DNA of 64,000 nucleotides from Glaciimonas sp. (GCA_012927585.1 JABBOY010000005.1:1-64000); one strand, 5' to 3'. Positions 7,869-17,664 are shown, numbered from the stretch's first letter. A program made the numbers and translations. The notes: a model not told the origin generated them from the letters alone.

Positions 7869-8729
7869 TCAGTACCCAAGCATCTCCACATTTTGAAAGA
7901 TGGTCCCGAGCAACTGCGGCTCGAACTGTAGCCGTTCTTTGCCGGTCAGCAGCAGGAAATGCTTGCCGCTGCAGCGCGTCAGTAGCGACATGCCCATTCG
8001 CTCTGCCACCATGTGTCCCATCTGCGTGGTGCCTGAACGCGATAGCAGGAACGGAATACCCATCTGCCCACCCTTGATCACCATTTCCGAGGTCAGACGG
8101 CCGGTGGAATAGAAAATTTTGTCCTCTCCGCTTATCGCGTCAAGCCACATCTTGCCGGCAATCGCGTCCACCGCGTTGTGGCGGCCCACGTCTTCAATAA
8201 AATAAACCAGCTCGCCATCGGCGGCAAACAAGGCGCAGCCATGAACCGAGCCGGTCTGTTTGTATGTCGATTGTTGAGTATGTATCGTGTCGACGATTTT
8301 ACACACGACCGATTGCTTCAACCGCGCATCCGGCGACAGCACGATCGAATCGACTTCATCCATCAGACCACCAAACACCGAACCCTGACCGCAGCCGGTA
8401 GTGACCACCTTCTTGGAAGTGCGTTCTTCAATATCCGCAATGCCGTGACGGGTTGTCACGGCGACCGCATCCACTTCCCAATCGACTTGCACTGAAGCGA
8501 TATCTTCAATCGATTTAACCAGCCGCTGATTGCGCAGATAGCCCAGCGTCAGCGCTTCAGGCGCGCCGCCCAGCGTCATCAAGGTCACCAGTTCGCGCTT
8601 ATCGACGTACATCGTCAAAGGCCGTTCAGCAGGAATCGCAATCGTTTTTAGCCGGCCGCGCTCATCCATCACTTCGACGTCGTGCATTAACTCTGCAGCG
8701 GCGTTGGATAAGATCGGCCTGATTTTCAT
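7869..8729 (-). CDS. fdhD: Formate dehydrogenase sulfurtransferase FdhD (FDH1 operon copy)
   Basis: FdhD family protein of 286 residues. FdhD passes sulfur from a cysteine desulfurase to the molybdenum or tungsten bis-MGD cofactor and is needed for formate dehydrogenase activity. The sulfur-carrying loop reads TTGCGQGS with Cys113. The second Cys of the family's common CxxC is missing, unlike the other FdhD in this window (CGLC). The C-terminal FYSTGRLTSEMV and FLLSRSG segments are characteristic. Its ATG overlaps the stop of the large formate dehydrogenase subunit by four bases, so the two are translationally coupled, and it probably serves that enzyme specifically. Confidence 0.93.
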   Translation of the reverse strand: MKIRPILSNAAAELMHDVEVMDERGRLKTIAIPAERPLTMYVDKRELVTLMTLGGAPEALTLGYLRNQRLVKSIEDIASVQVDWEVDAVAVTTRHGIADIEERTSKKVVTTGCGQGSVFGGLMDEVDSIVLSPDARLKQSVVCKIVDTIHTQQSTYKQTGSVHGCALFAADGELVYFIEDVGRHNAVDAIAGKMWLDAISGEDKIFYSTGRLTSEMVIKGGQMGIPFLLSRSGTTQMGHMVAERMGMSLLTRCSGKHFLLLTGKERLQFEPQLLGTIFQNVEMLGY

Positions 8730-11560
8730 ACGATGTTTTGCATTGCTTTTTTGTCCAGCGCCTGCCCGCCGCCGTAGCTAACCTGCACCGGTGGCGTGCC
8801 ACCCAGCGACACCCGAATTGCGCAATACTTGAACTCCGGAATTTTGGCAAAGGGATCCAGCGCCGCATTGGTTAGCTCGTTGATGGCCGCCTCGTAATAG
8901 CAGAACGGCACAAAAATCGATCCACGCGGAGAGCTATCGTCTGCCCGTGCATACAGCGATACCGTGCCGCGACGTGATTCAAGCGTGACAATATCACCCG
9001 GTTTGGCACCCATTGCATTCAGGTCAAGTGGATGCACCAAGGCCACCGGGTCCGGCTCAAGTGCATCCAGAACCGTAGCGCGGCGCGTCATGCTACCGGT
9101 GTGCCAGTGCTCAAGCTGACGCCCGGTGATCAACACCATCGGATACTCGCTATCCGGACGTTCGTCCGCGGGGATGATGTCGGCCGGCACAAAGCGCGCA
9201 CGTCCGGTTTCGGTCGGGAATCGATCGACAAAGTCAATCGACAAGCCGGGGTCGCCTTCGTTAAGACAGGGGTACGTAACTGCACCCTCGCGCTCCAACC
9301 GGTCCCACGTGATGCCGCCGATGCTGGGCATGGTGTGCCGCATCTCGTCAAACACTTGCGACACGTGCTCGTGCCAATCCAGCCCAAACTGCGCCGCCAT
9401 CTGCTGAATGATCCACAAATCCTGCCTGGCATCGCCCGGCGGATCGATGGCCTGACGCCCCATTTGCACCAACCGGTCGGTATTGGTGAAGGTACCGGTC
9501 TTTTCGGGGAAGGCGGTGGCGGGCAGGATCACGTCGGCCAGGTAGGCGGTTTCGGTCAGGAAAATATCCTGCACCACCAGGTGCTGCAGTGAAGCCAGTG
9601 CTTCGCGCGCATGGGTGACATCGGGGTCCGACATGGCGGGGTTCTCACCCATGATGTACATGCCGCGAACCTCCCCTTTTTTAATCGCATGCAAGACCTC
9701 CACCACGGTCAAGCCTGGTTGGTCATCCAGCGTACCGGGCGGCAAGTTCCAGGCCTTGGCAAAGCGGGCTTGGACTTGCGGATCGGTCACGCGCTGATAA
9801 TCTGGATACATCATCGGGATCAAACCGGCATCGGAGGCACCTTGCACATTATTCTGTCCGCGCAGCGGATGCAAACCGGTACCTGGCCGGCCAATTTGCC
9901 CGGTCATCAGGCATAGCGCAATCAGACAACGGGCATTGTCGGTACCATGAATATGCTGCGATACGCCCATGCCCCACAGGATCATGGAAGCCTTGGAGCT
10001 GGCATACAGACGCGCAACATATTTGATGGTGTCGGCGTCGATACCGCAGATTGGTGCCATCAGTTCGGGGCTGTAGCCCTCGACGTTCTTTCGCAATTCT
10101 TCATAGCCGATGGTGCGGCTGTCGATGAATTCCTGATCGACCAGGTTCTCATGCACGATCACGTGCATCATCGCATTGAGCATCGCAACGTCGGTATCCG
10201 GCTTGAACTGCAGGAAGCGGTGCGCAAGGCGTGTCAAGTCCGAACGGCGCGGGTCGCACATCACGAGCTTGGTGCCGTTCTTCACGGCGTTTTTGATCCA
10301 GGTCGCGCCAACCGGGTGATTCTGGGCCGGATTGGCACCGATGACGATGACGACTTCCGCTTTCATCACATCCATCACCGGATTCGAGACGCCACCGGAG
10401 CCAACGCCTTCCAACAGCGCAACCACCGATGATGCATGACACAAACGGGTGCAATGGTCGACATTGTTGCTGCCGAAGCCGATCCGAACCAGTTTCTGGA
10501 ACAAGTACGCTTCTTCGTTGCTGCCCTTGGCGCAACCGAAACCGGCCAGCGATTTTTTGCCGTGCTGATCGCGAATCTGCTTCAACTTTCCACCGGCAAA
10601 CGCCAGCGCCTCTTCCCAACTAGCCTCGCGGAACACCTCCATCACCCGGTCGGGATCCATCGTGAAATCACCGCGTTTAGGCGCATCGGCGCGGCGGATC
10701 AGCGGTTTGGTCAGTCGCTGCGGATGATGCGCATAATCGAAGCCGTAACGCCCTTTTACGCACAGCCGCTTGTGGTTGGCTGGGCCATCACGCCCTTCCA
10801 CATAGAGAATCTGGTTGTCCTTGATGTTGTAGGTCAATTGACAGCCGACGCCGCAATACGGGCACACTGAATCGACTTTCTTGTCCGGCACGGTCAGCGC
10901 GACCTCGCGCGCCGGCATCAAGGCGCCGGTCGGACAAGCCTGCACGCATTCGCCACAGGCCACGCAGGTGGAGGCACCCATCGGATCGTCCATGTCGAAC
11001 ACGATTTTCGCCTGATCGCCGCGGAAAGCCAGACCGATCACATCATTGACCTGTTCATCGCGGCAAGCGCGCAGGCAGCGAGTGCACTGAATACAGGCGT
11101 CCAGATTGACCGTGATGCCGGGATGCGATGCATCCTGTCTGATCTGTTGGCGCGCTTCGAAACGGGGCTTGCCGACGGATAGTTTTTGGGCCCACTGATC
11201 GACTTCATTGTGACGCGTATAGATGGTTTCAGGCATGTCGGACAACAACAGTTCCAGCACCATTTTTTGTGAGGCCAGGGCGCGTTCGCTGTTCGTGCTG
11301 ACTTTCATGCCGTTGCTTGGATTGCGACAGCAGGACGGCGCCAATACCCGTTCGCCGTTGATTTCGACCACGCAGGAGCGGCAATTACCCACCGCTTCCA
11401 GGCCTTCCATGTAGCACAGGTGCGGTATCTCGATTCCTTCCCGCTTGGCAATCTGGATCAGGGTTTCTGTCGCTCTACCCTGCACTTCGCGACCATTGAG
11501 ATTGAAGGTGACGTCCGGGACATCAAGTTGCATCATTTCATTTCTGGTAATTGTGTTCAT
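8726..11560 (-). CDS. fdh1A: NAD-dependent formate dehydrogenase catalytic subunit, FDH1 type
   Basis: Catalytic subunit of 944 residues that oxidises formate to CO2 at a bis-MGD metal centre. Seen in order: an N-terminal [2Fe-2S] ferredoxin domain (Cys49, Cys60, Cys63, Cys77), two [4Fe-4S] clusters (Cys156/159/162/166 and Cys199/202/205/209), the molybdopterin-domain cluster (Cys233/236/240/268) and the active-site pair Cys375-His376 (RLCHASS). The His-Cys3 cluster site between the first and second groups, present in the FdsA of this window, is absent. With the fused beta subunit this resembles the two-subunit FDH1 of Methylorubrum, known to contain tungsten. Metal choice here is inference, supported by the tungstate transporter remnant downstream. 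The symbol is by analogy. Confidence 0.92.
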   Translation of the reverse strand: MNTITRNEMMQLDVPDVTFNLNGREVQGRATETLIQIAKREGIEIPHLCYMEGLEAVGNCRSCVVEINGERVLAPSCCRNPSNGMKVSTNSERALASQKMVLELLLSDMPETIYTRHNEVDQWAQKLSVGKPRFEARQQIRQDASHPGITVNLDACIQCTRCLRACRDEQVNDVIGLAFRGDQAKIVFDMDDPMGASTCVACGECVQACPTGALMPAREVALTVPDKKVDSVCPYCGVGCQLTYNIKDNQILYVEGRDGPANHKRLCVKGRYGFDYAHHPQRLTKPLIRRADAPKRGDFTMDPDRVMEVFREASWEEALAFAGGKLKQIRDQHGKKSLAGFGCAKGSNEEAYLFQKLVRIGFGSNNVDHCTRLCHASSVVALLEGVGSGGVSNPVMDVMKAEVVIVIGANPAQNHPVGATWIKNAVKNGTKLVMCDPRRSDLTRLAHRFLQFKPDTDVAMLNAMMHVIVHENLVDQEFIDSRTIGYEELRKNVEGYSPELMAPICGIDADTIKYVARLYASSKASMILWGMGVSQHIHGTDNARCLIALCLMTGQIGRPGTGLHPLRGQNNVQGASDAGLIPMMYPDYQRVTDPQVQARFAKAWNLPPGTLDDQPGLTVVEVLHAIKKGEVRGMYIMGENPAMSDPDVTHAREALASLQHLVVQDIFLTETAYLADVILPATAFPEKTGTFTNTDRLVQMGRQAIDPPGDARQDLWIIQQMAAQFGLDWHEHVSQVFDEMRHTMPSIGGITWDRLEREGAVTYPCLNEGDPGLSIDFVDRFPTETGRARFVPADIIPADERPDSEYPMVLITGRQLEHWHTGSMTRRATVLDALEPDPVALVHPLDLNAMGAKPGDIVTLESRRGTVSLYARADDSSPRGSIFVPFCYYEAAINELTNAALDPFAKIPEFKYCAIRVSLGGTPPVQVSYGGGQALDKKAMQNIV

Positions 11561-11592
11561 GATAGTTTTCTCTGTGCTTTTAGGCGAAATTA

Positions 11593-13290
11593 TCAGGCCA
11601 GTTCATGCGGGAAATATTTAATGACGCAATCTACCGGATTCGGTGCGGCCTGACCCAAACCGCAAATCGAGGCATCCCGCATCACGTTCGACAGCTCCGC
11701 CAGCAACGCGATATCCCATTTCGGACGTTCGATCAAACTGGCCGCTTTGGCGGTTCCGACCCGGCACGGCGTGCATTGACCGCACGACTCGTGCCTGAAA
11801 AACTGCATCAGGTTGCGCGCCGCACCGACCGCCGTATCCTGATCCGACAGCACAACCACGGCGGCCGATCCGATGAAGCAGCCATACGGCTGCAAGGTGT
11901 CGAAATCGAGCGGGATGTCATGCATCGTCGCCGGCAGGATGCCACCCGACGCGCCGCCAGGCAGGTAAGCGTAAAACTGGTGGCCGTCCTGCATGCCGCC
12001 GCAGTACTCGTCGATCAATTCGGAGATTGTGATGCCGGCCGGAGCCAACTTGACGCCCGGCTCCTTGACGCGACCGGAAACAGAAAACGAGCGAAATCCT
12101 GTGCGGCCATTTCTGCCTTGTGAGGCGAACCAGACATTACCTTTTTCTAAAATGTCGCGCACCCAATACAATGTCTCGAAGTTATGTTCCAGGGTGGGGC
12201 GGCCAAACAAGCCGACTTGCGCCACATACGGTGGGCGCAACCGCGGCAGGCCGCGTTTGCCTTCGATCGATTCGATCATCGCCGACTCTTCGCCGCAGAT
12301 GTAGGCACCGGCACCGCGCCGCAAAACAATCTGCGGCATGCCGGGAGCTGGCGGGTTGGTGCGCAGCTTGGCCAACTCTGCTTCCAGCATGGCGCGGCAG
12401 CCGTGGTATTCGTCACGCAGATAGACGTAAATCGATTCGATGCCAACCACCCAGGCGGCGATCAGCATGCCTTCCAGAAAGCGATGCGGGTCGCGTTCAA
12501 GATAGACCCGATCCTTGAAAGTGCCCGGCTCGCCTTCGTCGATATTGACCGCCATCAGACGCGGGCCGGCTTCGGCGCGGACGATGCGCCACTTGCGCCC
12601 GGCCGGAAAACCGGCACCGCCGAGTCCGCGCAAGCCCGAGTCTTCCATGGTCTTGATGACGGTTTCAAGCTTGCGCATGCCGCCGATGCACTCTTTTAGC
12701 AGCGTGTAGCCGCCCTCAGCCTGATAGCGGACGTAGTCGGTAAAGTCCTCCGGGGCGTGTTTGATCGCGCCCGCGTTTACCCTCGCGGCAATCGTTTCAC
12801 AGTTGGCGTGGGGAACCGGGTTTTGCCCGACCACGGCGACGGGCGCCTGCTCGCAGCGACCGACGCATGGCGCGGCGATCACTCGCACTTCTGTGCCGAG
12901 TATTTGCGGCAGCCGTGCCAGCAAATCGCGCGCGCCCGCCATCTCGCAGGACAGGCCGTCGCACACGCGCACGGTCAGCGGTGCAGGCACGGCTTCGCCT
13001 TCCTTGACCACATCGAAATGGTGGTAAAAGGTGGCGACTTCATACACCTCGGTTTGTGCCAGGCGCATTTCCTGTGCCAGTGCCGCCAAATGGGCGGCCG
13101 ATAAGCAGCCGAAGCGATCTTGAATCTTGTGCAGATGTTCAATCAACAGATCGGGCTGGCGCGACGCCGCTCCTACCAGCGCCTGCACTTCGGCCAGTGC
13201 AGCAGGATCAACTCGACGCCCTTTCGGCGCCTGCCGTTTGCGCTGTTTCGAAGCGCCTTGGATTTCAATCGGGATGATGGCATGGTTCAT
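11593..13290 (-). CDS. fdh1B: Formate dehydrogenase NADH-site subunit with fused gamma domain
   Basis: Diaphorase subunit of 565 residues. Residues 1-165 form a NuoE-like thioredoxin domain with a [2Fe-2S] site (Cys110, Cys115, Cys142, Cys146). The remainder is NuoF-like: FMN-binding GLRGLGGAGFP near 219-229, DEGEPGTFKDR at 251-261, NAD-binding GAGAYICGEE near 326-335, and a [4Fe-4S] site at Cys503/506/509/543. In fds-type enzymes these are two proteins (FdsG and FdsB), so the fusion marks the FDH1 type. It starts after AGGAACAACA, and the catalytic subunit follows 32 bases after its stop. It carries electrons from the catalytic subunit to NAD in the cytoplasm. Confidence 0.93.
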   Translation of the reverse strand: MNHAIIPIEIQGASKQRKRQAPKGRRVDPAALAEVQALVGAASRQPDLLIEHLHKIQDRFGCLSAAHLAALAQEMRLAQTEVYEVATFYHHFDVVKEGEAVPAPLTVRVCDGLSCEMAGARDLLARLPQILGTEVRVIAAPCVGRCEQAPVAVVGQNPVPHANCETIAARVNAGAIKHAPEDFTDYVRYQAEGGYTLLKECIGGMRKLETVIKTMEDSGLRGLGGAGFPAGRKWRIVRAEAGPRLMAVNIDEGEPGTFKDRVYLERDPHRFLEGMLIAAWVVGIESIYVYLRDEYHGCRAMLEAELAKLRTNPPAPGMPQIVLRRGAGAYICGEESAMIESIEGKRGLPRLRPPYVAQVGLFGRPTLEHNFETLYWVRDILEKGNVWFASQGRNGRTGFRSFSVSGRVKEPGVKLAPAGITISELIDEYCGGMQDGHQFYAYLPGGASGGILPATMHDIPLDFDTLQPYGCFIGSAAVVVLSDQDTAVGAARNLMQFFRHESCGQCTPCRVGTAKAASLIERPKWDIALLAELSNVMRDASICGLGQAAPNPVDCVIKYFPHELA

Positions 13291-13682
13291 TGTTGTTCCT
13301 AACTCGCTTAGCCAGTACTTGGAATACTTATCTTCGCGTCAGTTTTTAAAAAATTCGATAATGCATGGATAGCATGTTCGAGCAAGATACTTCTATTGAA
13401 ATTTTGGCAAAGACATGACGTTAGACAGTGGATCAGTTGGAGGGTACGCCATGCACTCTCATTCAATAACATTAACTCAGCAGTAATTTACTTAATCCTC
13501 AACAGGCTGTGAAAATGGAGCATAAGGGATACTGAAAATACCTACTCACGATGTCTTGAGCCAGTTCTTACCGGGGTAAGCAGTATACGCGTTAAAAATA
13601 AAATATGCTTTTTACTACATATTTTTTTATTAACAATATTTATAATTTTAAGAAGATTAACACCACAATAATGATTAATAAA

Positions 13683-13700
13683 TAGGCTATTTTTAGCCTA
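13683..13700. promoter_or_regulatory. Palindrome TAGGCTA-N4-TAGCCTA before the fdsR-like remnant
   Basis: Seven-base arms at 13683-13689 and 13694-13700 are exact reverse complements around TTTT and abut the remnant's ATG. The same place before intact fdsR (about 25952-25969) keeps the left arm TAGGCTA but has a degenerate right arm. Conservation at the two loci suggests an operator, perhaps for FdsR itself. No binding data exist here. Confidence 0.5.
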
Positions 13701-13835
13701 ATGTACAAAGTTAAAATTAATCCGTATTTGGGAATCACTTGCGATCCAATGTTGCCGCTGGATATCGCAGCTTTGCTTGGGTTACTTATGCCCTGGGAGA
13801 AACTCAACGCCCACCAGATAAAGCTGCTGGGATGA
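13701..13835 (+). pseudogene. Truncated copy of the fdsR-type regulator
   Basis: The frame begins MYKVKINPY and continues with PLDIAALLGLLM before stopping after 44 codons. The intact regulator at 25970 begins MYKVTINPH and has PLDTTVLLELLM at the same positions. The DNA before both ATGs is also alike (TTAATNAATAGGCTA), so this is a paralogue broken early in its helix-turn-helix. It lies divergent from fdh1BA exactly as fdsR lies divergent from fdsGBACD. The FDH1-type operon therefore once had its own divergent regulator. The rest of the gene is not visible downstream. Confidence 0.75.
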
Positions 13836-14055
13836 GGCTCCGACCCCCGCTAACTGAAAGTCGGTAAACGTGGGTACCTGCGTTAACACACCAATACCAG
13901 CGCGGCTAAAACTGACCGGCTAAAACCGGTGGATTTAACCTTGGCATGGACATAAACCGCATCGCGGTGGTTTTCTCTAAAGCGTCGATCGGTAAGTCAA
14001 AGACAAGCCCGGTCAACCCAGGCGAAAAATCATTGATCAACAGTTGCTTGTACCT

Positions 14056-16110
14056 TCATGCCAACAACCTCACCGTGAACTCGGTGCCGACACCTTCCTG
14101 GCTTTTCACCGTAATGTTCCCGCCATAGCGCGCAACCAGCGTATAGCTGATCGACAAACCCAGCCCAGTTCCACCCTGATGCTTGGTGGTAAAGAAAGCA
14201 TCAAAGACGCGTGTAAGATATTCTTTTTTGATCCCCGCGCCGGTATCAGCAACACTGATGGCAACACCGCGCGCGCCGTTCTCATCAGCCCAATCCTGCG
14301 TCTCTATGGTCAGCTTGCCGCCATCCTTCATCGAGTGAATGGCATTGGTGCAAAGGTTGATCAAGACTTGTTGCAACTCGCCCCTATTAATCGGCACGGC
14401 GATGGTTGCGTGTCTATTGTGCGTCACCTGAATATTGTTTTGCTTCAGCAAATGCCGCACCAGCACCAGCGAATCCGCCACCACCTCGTCGACCGCAATG
14501 GCTTCGACATATCCGGCGAACTCACCTGGACTGGCGAACTGTAGCAGTTTGTTGACGATGGTATTGATGCGGTGGATTTGCTGATCCATTAATCGCAGCT
14601 CACCTTGAACCGGTTTGACCGCGGCTCCAAGCGTATCGCGCAGCACATCCAGATTACCTTGCAGAACCGCCACCGGGTTATTGATTTCATGCGCGACTCC
14701 AGCGGTAATTTCGCCAATGGCAGCCAGCTTTTCGGCCAGCACAAGCTGACGCTGGGCCTGCACCAGCAATTTATTGGTCTTCTCCAATTCGATGGTGCGC
14801 GCGATAACCTTGCGATCAAGTTGATCGCCCCAGTCCTTGAGCTCCTCGTTTTGCTTTTGTACAGTATCCAGCAACTCGTCGAGATGACGCGACAGGCTTC
14901 CCAACTCGTCACGGGTCTGCACGCTGCCGGTACGGGCATCCATATCGCCCTGCTCAACCGCTGTCATTGTCCGGTTCATGCTCGCCAGCGGGCCGTAGAT
15001 GTTGCGTGCAACGTGCAACGAAAAATACACGCCAGCCGCGCAGATCAGTGCGAATAGCGCGGCGAGAAGTGCAATCGCGGTTTCTTTCGCCTGCCGAAAC
15101 GGTGCTTCCAGATAGCCGACATACAACATGCCGACGCGTTTGCCAAAACTGTCGCTGATGGGTTCGTAGGCAGAGATATACCAGTCATCCACGACAAAAG
15201 CGCGATCAAGCCAGGTCTTGCCGTCATTGAGCACGTGATCGCGCACAACGTGCGAAGCCCGCGTACCCAGCGCGCGCCGATTGCCGAACAGGCGCACGTT
15301 GGTAGCGATACGCACGTCATCAATAAACAATGTAGCCGTCCCTGAGCTGCCTACGGGCAGCGATCCATCGGCGTAAACGAGACTATTGATAGTGTCGACA
15401 AAAGCCAGGTTGTGATTAAGCAGCATGCCGCCTTCCAGTACACCCAACAGCTTGCCGTTGGCATCAAGCACTGGCGTTGCAGTGTGAATCACCATGCCGC
15501 TGGTCTCGGCCGTTTTTTTCGTGGGCGCAGCATTCGATGTCTCGACCAACTCGAGATGCGCTTGCAGGGCAACGCGTTCATCGATCTGGCTCAATTGCAC
15601 TTCCGAATAAATGTCGATTTCGGTCGTCTTCCGGCCTAGCAATGATGCGCGCACAACCGGCCAATGTGCATTGCCTTCAGCGCTATCTAAAGGCGTACTT
15701 TTTTTGAGGTTCGACGAAACCTGAATATGGCCGCGTGTATCCAGAAAATTTAGGAAGTCAAGGCCCAGAGTTTTTTGTTTTTCAGAAAGAAAACGTTGCA
15801 AGCTTGCGTTGTTGCTGTGCCTGGCTGTCGTTACAAAAGTGTAGGAGTTACCCAGACTGGAGACATCAAGCCCAACCCGATCTCTAACACGGATGAAATA
15901 CTCATGCGCGACTACAAGATCGCTGCTGACCTTGAAGGTAAGCAGCCTGTCGTAGTAGCCAACGCCCCAATAGAAGATCAGAAAAAAGAGGATCGGCAGA
16001 ACGCTTAGAAATGGAACCAGCGCAACGAGCAGCAGCTTGGTCCTGACCGAAGCATTCCCCACGAAACGCAACGTGTGCAGGTACTGAAAAAATCGACGCG
16101 CAGCAGCCAA
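14056..16110 (-). CDS. Membrane sensor histidine kinase with periplasmic cache domain
   Basis: Sensor kinase of 684 residues. A first membrane segment (about 25-50), a large periplasmic region (about 55-343) of cache type and a second membrane segment (about 344-366) are followed by HAMP (about 367-420) and a coiled stretch. Then come the phosphoacceptor His474 in GVAHEINNP and a C-terminal ATPase domain with DTGAGI and GTGLGLSI. The gene follows the sigma-54 response regulator gene on the same strand with only three bases between them, so they form one system. The sHEINNPv-type H-box is that of NtrB/DctB-like kinases. A carboxylate ligand such as oxalate or formate would suit the adjacent transporter, but this is inference. 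Confidence 0.93.
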   Translation of the reverse strand: MAAARRFFQYLHTLRFVGNASVRTKLLLVALVPFLSVLPILFFLIFYWGVGYYDRLLTFKVSSDLVVAHEYFIRVRDRVGLDVSSLGNSYTFVTTARHSNNASLQRFLSEKQKTLGLDFLNFLDTRGHIQVSSNLKKSTPLDSAEGNAHWPVVRASLLGRKTTEIDIYSEVQLSQIDERVALQAHLELVETSNAAPTKKTAETSGMVIHTATPVLDANGKLLGVLEGGMLLNHNLAFVDTINSLVYADGSLPVGSSGTATLFIDDVRIATNVRLFGNRRALGTRASHVVRDHVLNDGKTWLDRAFVVDDWYISAYEPISDSFGKRVGMLYVGYLEAPFRQAKETAIALLAALFALICAAGVYFSLHVARNIYGPLASMNRTMTAVEQGDMDARTGSVQTRDELGSLSRHLDELLDTVQKQNEELKDWGDQLDRKVIARTIELEKTNKLLVQAQRQLVLAEKLAAIGEITAGVAHEINNPVAVLQGNLDVLRDTLGAAVKPVQGELRLMDQQIHRINTIVNKLLQFASPGEFAGYVEAIAVDEVVADSLVLVRHLLKQNNIQVTHNRHATIAVPINRGELQQVLINLCTNAIHSMKDGGKLTIETQDWADENGARGVAISVADTGAGIKKEYLTRVFDAFFTTKHQGGTGLGLSISYTLVARYGGNITVKSQEGVGTEFTVRLLA

Positions 16111-16113
16111 TTC

Positions 16114-17505
16114 CTATATGCCCCACGCGGCGCATTTGCGCTCAAGCGTCTTGCGGGCAATATCCAGGCGACGGGCAGCCTCGGTTTTATTGCCACCGGC
16201 CTCGGCCAGAATTTTCAGAATATGCTGTTTCTCAATTGCATCAAGCGTCACATCGCTGCCATAAAGTATCGGCGCCGGCTTGCTGCCAAAACCAACGTTG
16301 GGAATGCTACCCAATATCAGCCAGCGCTCAATCAGGTTGCGCAGTTCTCGCACATTACCCGGCCACGAATAGGACGACATCGATGCCAGCAGCGCGCTAT
16401 CGAGCTCCTGCGGCGGCACACCCAGCTGTTGCGACAACTGCCGCACAAAATTACCGGCCAACGCGGGAATGTCCTCGATGCGCTCGCGTAGCGACGGCAT
16501 ATGGACTTGAACAACATTAAGCCGGTAATACAGATCCTCGCGAAGGCGGCCTTGCGCCACCGCTTCTTCAACATTACGGTTGGTTGCCGCAATCACACGC
16601 ACGTCGACCGGGATTTCACGTTCAGCGCCTACCGGACGAATTTTCTTCTCTTCCAGTACCCGCAACAGCTTGACCTGCATCGCCAGCGGCAACTCACCCA
16701 CCTCATCCAGAAACAGCGTGCCGCCTTGGGCATAAAAGAACAAGCCCTCACGAGATGATGCCGCGCCGCTGAACGCACCCTTGACATGTCCGAATAACTC
16801 ACTTTCGATAATTTCTGGCGCAACAGCCCCGCAATTCACCGGGACAAAATTGTTTTTAGAGCGTTTGCTCAAATAATGCATGGCGCGTGCGGCGATCTCC
16901 TTGCCGGTACCAGATTCACCGGTAATGAGCACCGTGCTCGGCACCGCAGCCAAGCGTTTGATCGCATCATGGATGGGTTGCAACGCTGCAGAATTGCCGA
17001 CCAGACCGTCAATCCCAGCGAGATCTACGTGGCAATCCAGTTCGCGGCGAAGGATGAAATTCTCGCGGCGTAAATGCGCGCGATCAAAGCAGCGTCCGAT
17101 GGCACTCAAAATCTGGTTGATGCGAAACGGCTTTAGCAAAAAATCCGCGGCACCGGCACGCAAAGCACAAATCGCTGTTTCAAGATCGGCAAAGGCCGTG
17201 ATCAAGACTACGTCATTGTGAAGACCGAGTTCGCGCATCTCTTGTAGCCACGCCACGCCGGACTTACCGGGCAGTGAATTATCGAGAATGATCAAATCGA
17301 AGGGTCGCTGGCCCAACAGCACGCTGGCCTCTTCTGCCGACTCGGCAGTTTCCACCCGGCTACAGCGGCTAACCAGTGTGCGCTGGAGAAAGCTGCGCAT
17401 ACCGGGCTCATCATCCACCACCAGGATGGAACGTTCCTGCCAGCCGCCGAACGCCTCGACGAAGGGTTCATCTGTCTCAGAACTGACGGGGTTTGCAGCG
17501 CTCAT
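16114..17505 (-). CDS. NtrC/DctD-family sigma-54-dependent response regulator
   Basis: Response regulator of 463 residues with three domains. The receiver (about 25-140) has Asp31/Asp32 and phosphoacceptor Asp75. The AAA+ domain (about 165-400) has Walker A GESGTGKE at 196-203, the sigma-54 contact loop GAFSGA at 243-248 (S replacing the usual T) and Walker B TLFLDE at 263-268. A Fis-type helix-turn-helix lies at about 420-463. It activates sigma-54 promoters when phosphorylated by the kinase encoded next. A good -24/-12 element lies before the MFS transporter gene upstream, which makes that transporter the likeliest target. The final residues overlap no other gene. Confidence 0.95.
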   Translation of the reverse strand: MSAANPVSSETDEPFVEAFGGWQERSILVVDDEPGMRSFLQRTLVSRCSRVETAESAEEASVLLGQRPFDLIILDNSLPGKSGVAWLQEMRELGLHNDVVLITAFADLETAICALRAGAADFLLKPFRINQILSAIGRCFDRAHLRRENFILRRELDCHVDLAGIDGLVGNSAALQPIHDAIKRLAAVPSTVLITGESGTGKEIAARAMHYLSKRSKNNFVPVNCGAVAPEIIESELFGHVKGAFSGAASSREGLFFYAQGGTLFLDEVGELPLAMQVKLLRVLEEKKIRPVGAEREIPVDVRVIAATNRNVEEAVAQGRLREDLYYRLNVVQVHMPSLRERIEDIPALAGNFVRQLSQQLGVPPQELDSALLASMSSYSWPGNVRELRNLIERWLILGSIPNVGFGSKPAPILYGSDVTLDAIEKQHILKILAEAGGNKTEAARRLDIARKTLERKCAAWGI

Positions 17506-17629
17506 GTCGAATCTTTATGCAGGATGTTCAAAAAATGGTTGGTTATTCTTATACACCGGAATTTGTCCATCCGTATTTTGAACGTCATTACGCACGAGAT
17601 TTCGATATGCACTGCCCGACCCGGTGCAT

Positions 17630-17664
17630 AAAAAAAGCGAGAGCTTGATCAGCCTCTCGCTTTA
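17630..17664 (-). terminator. Intrinsic terminator after the transporter genes
   Basis: On the minus strand a ten-base stem (17654-17663 with 17634-17643, sequence AAAGCGAGAG and its complement) encloses a ten-base loop and runs into a tract of seven T. It lies about 50 bases after the small transporter subunit gene and separates it from the response regulator gene. Confidence 0.88.

Larger units (their letters stand above)
13291..14055. other. Long AT-rich intergenic region upstream of fdh1BA
   Basis: These 765 bases hold no intact gene. They contain the promoter side of fdh1BA (left), a palindrome and a truncated fdsR-like gene (13683-13835), and a possible pseudoknot-forming stretch (13840-13874). 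There is also a short hairpin, ACCGG and CCGGT around CTAAAA, at about 13915-13930. The last 120 bases before the kinase gene end show nothing I can name. Confidence 0.6.

Noticed and set aside
11593-13290. Respiratory complex I NuoE/NuoF genes
   Set aside because: The domains are shared with complex I, but the immediate neighbour is a bis-MGD formate dehydrogenase catalytic subunit with fdhD, and no other nuo genes are present.
13291-13680. Sigma-54 promoter for fdh1BA
   Set aside because: I looked on the minus strand for GG and GC ten bases apart with flanking consensus and found none convincing.
13836-13900. Molybdenum cofactor riboswitch
   Set aside because: The position near formate dehydrogenase genes is tempting, but the bases do not match the consensus as I remember it, and the segment is not in the leader of a gene on its strand.
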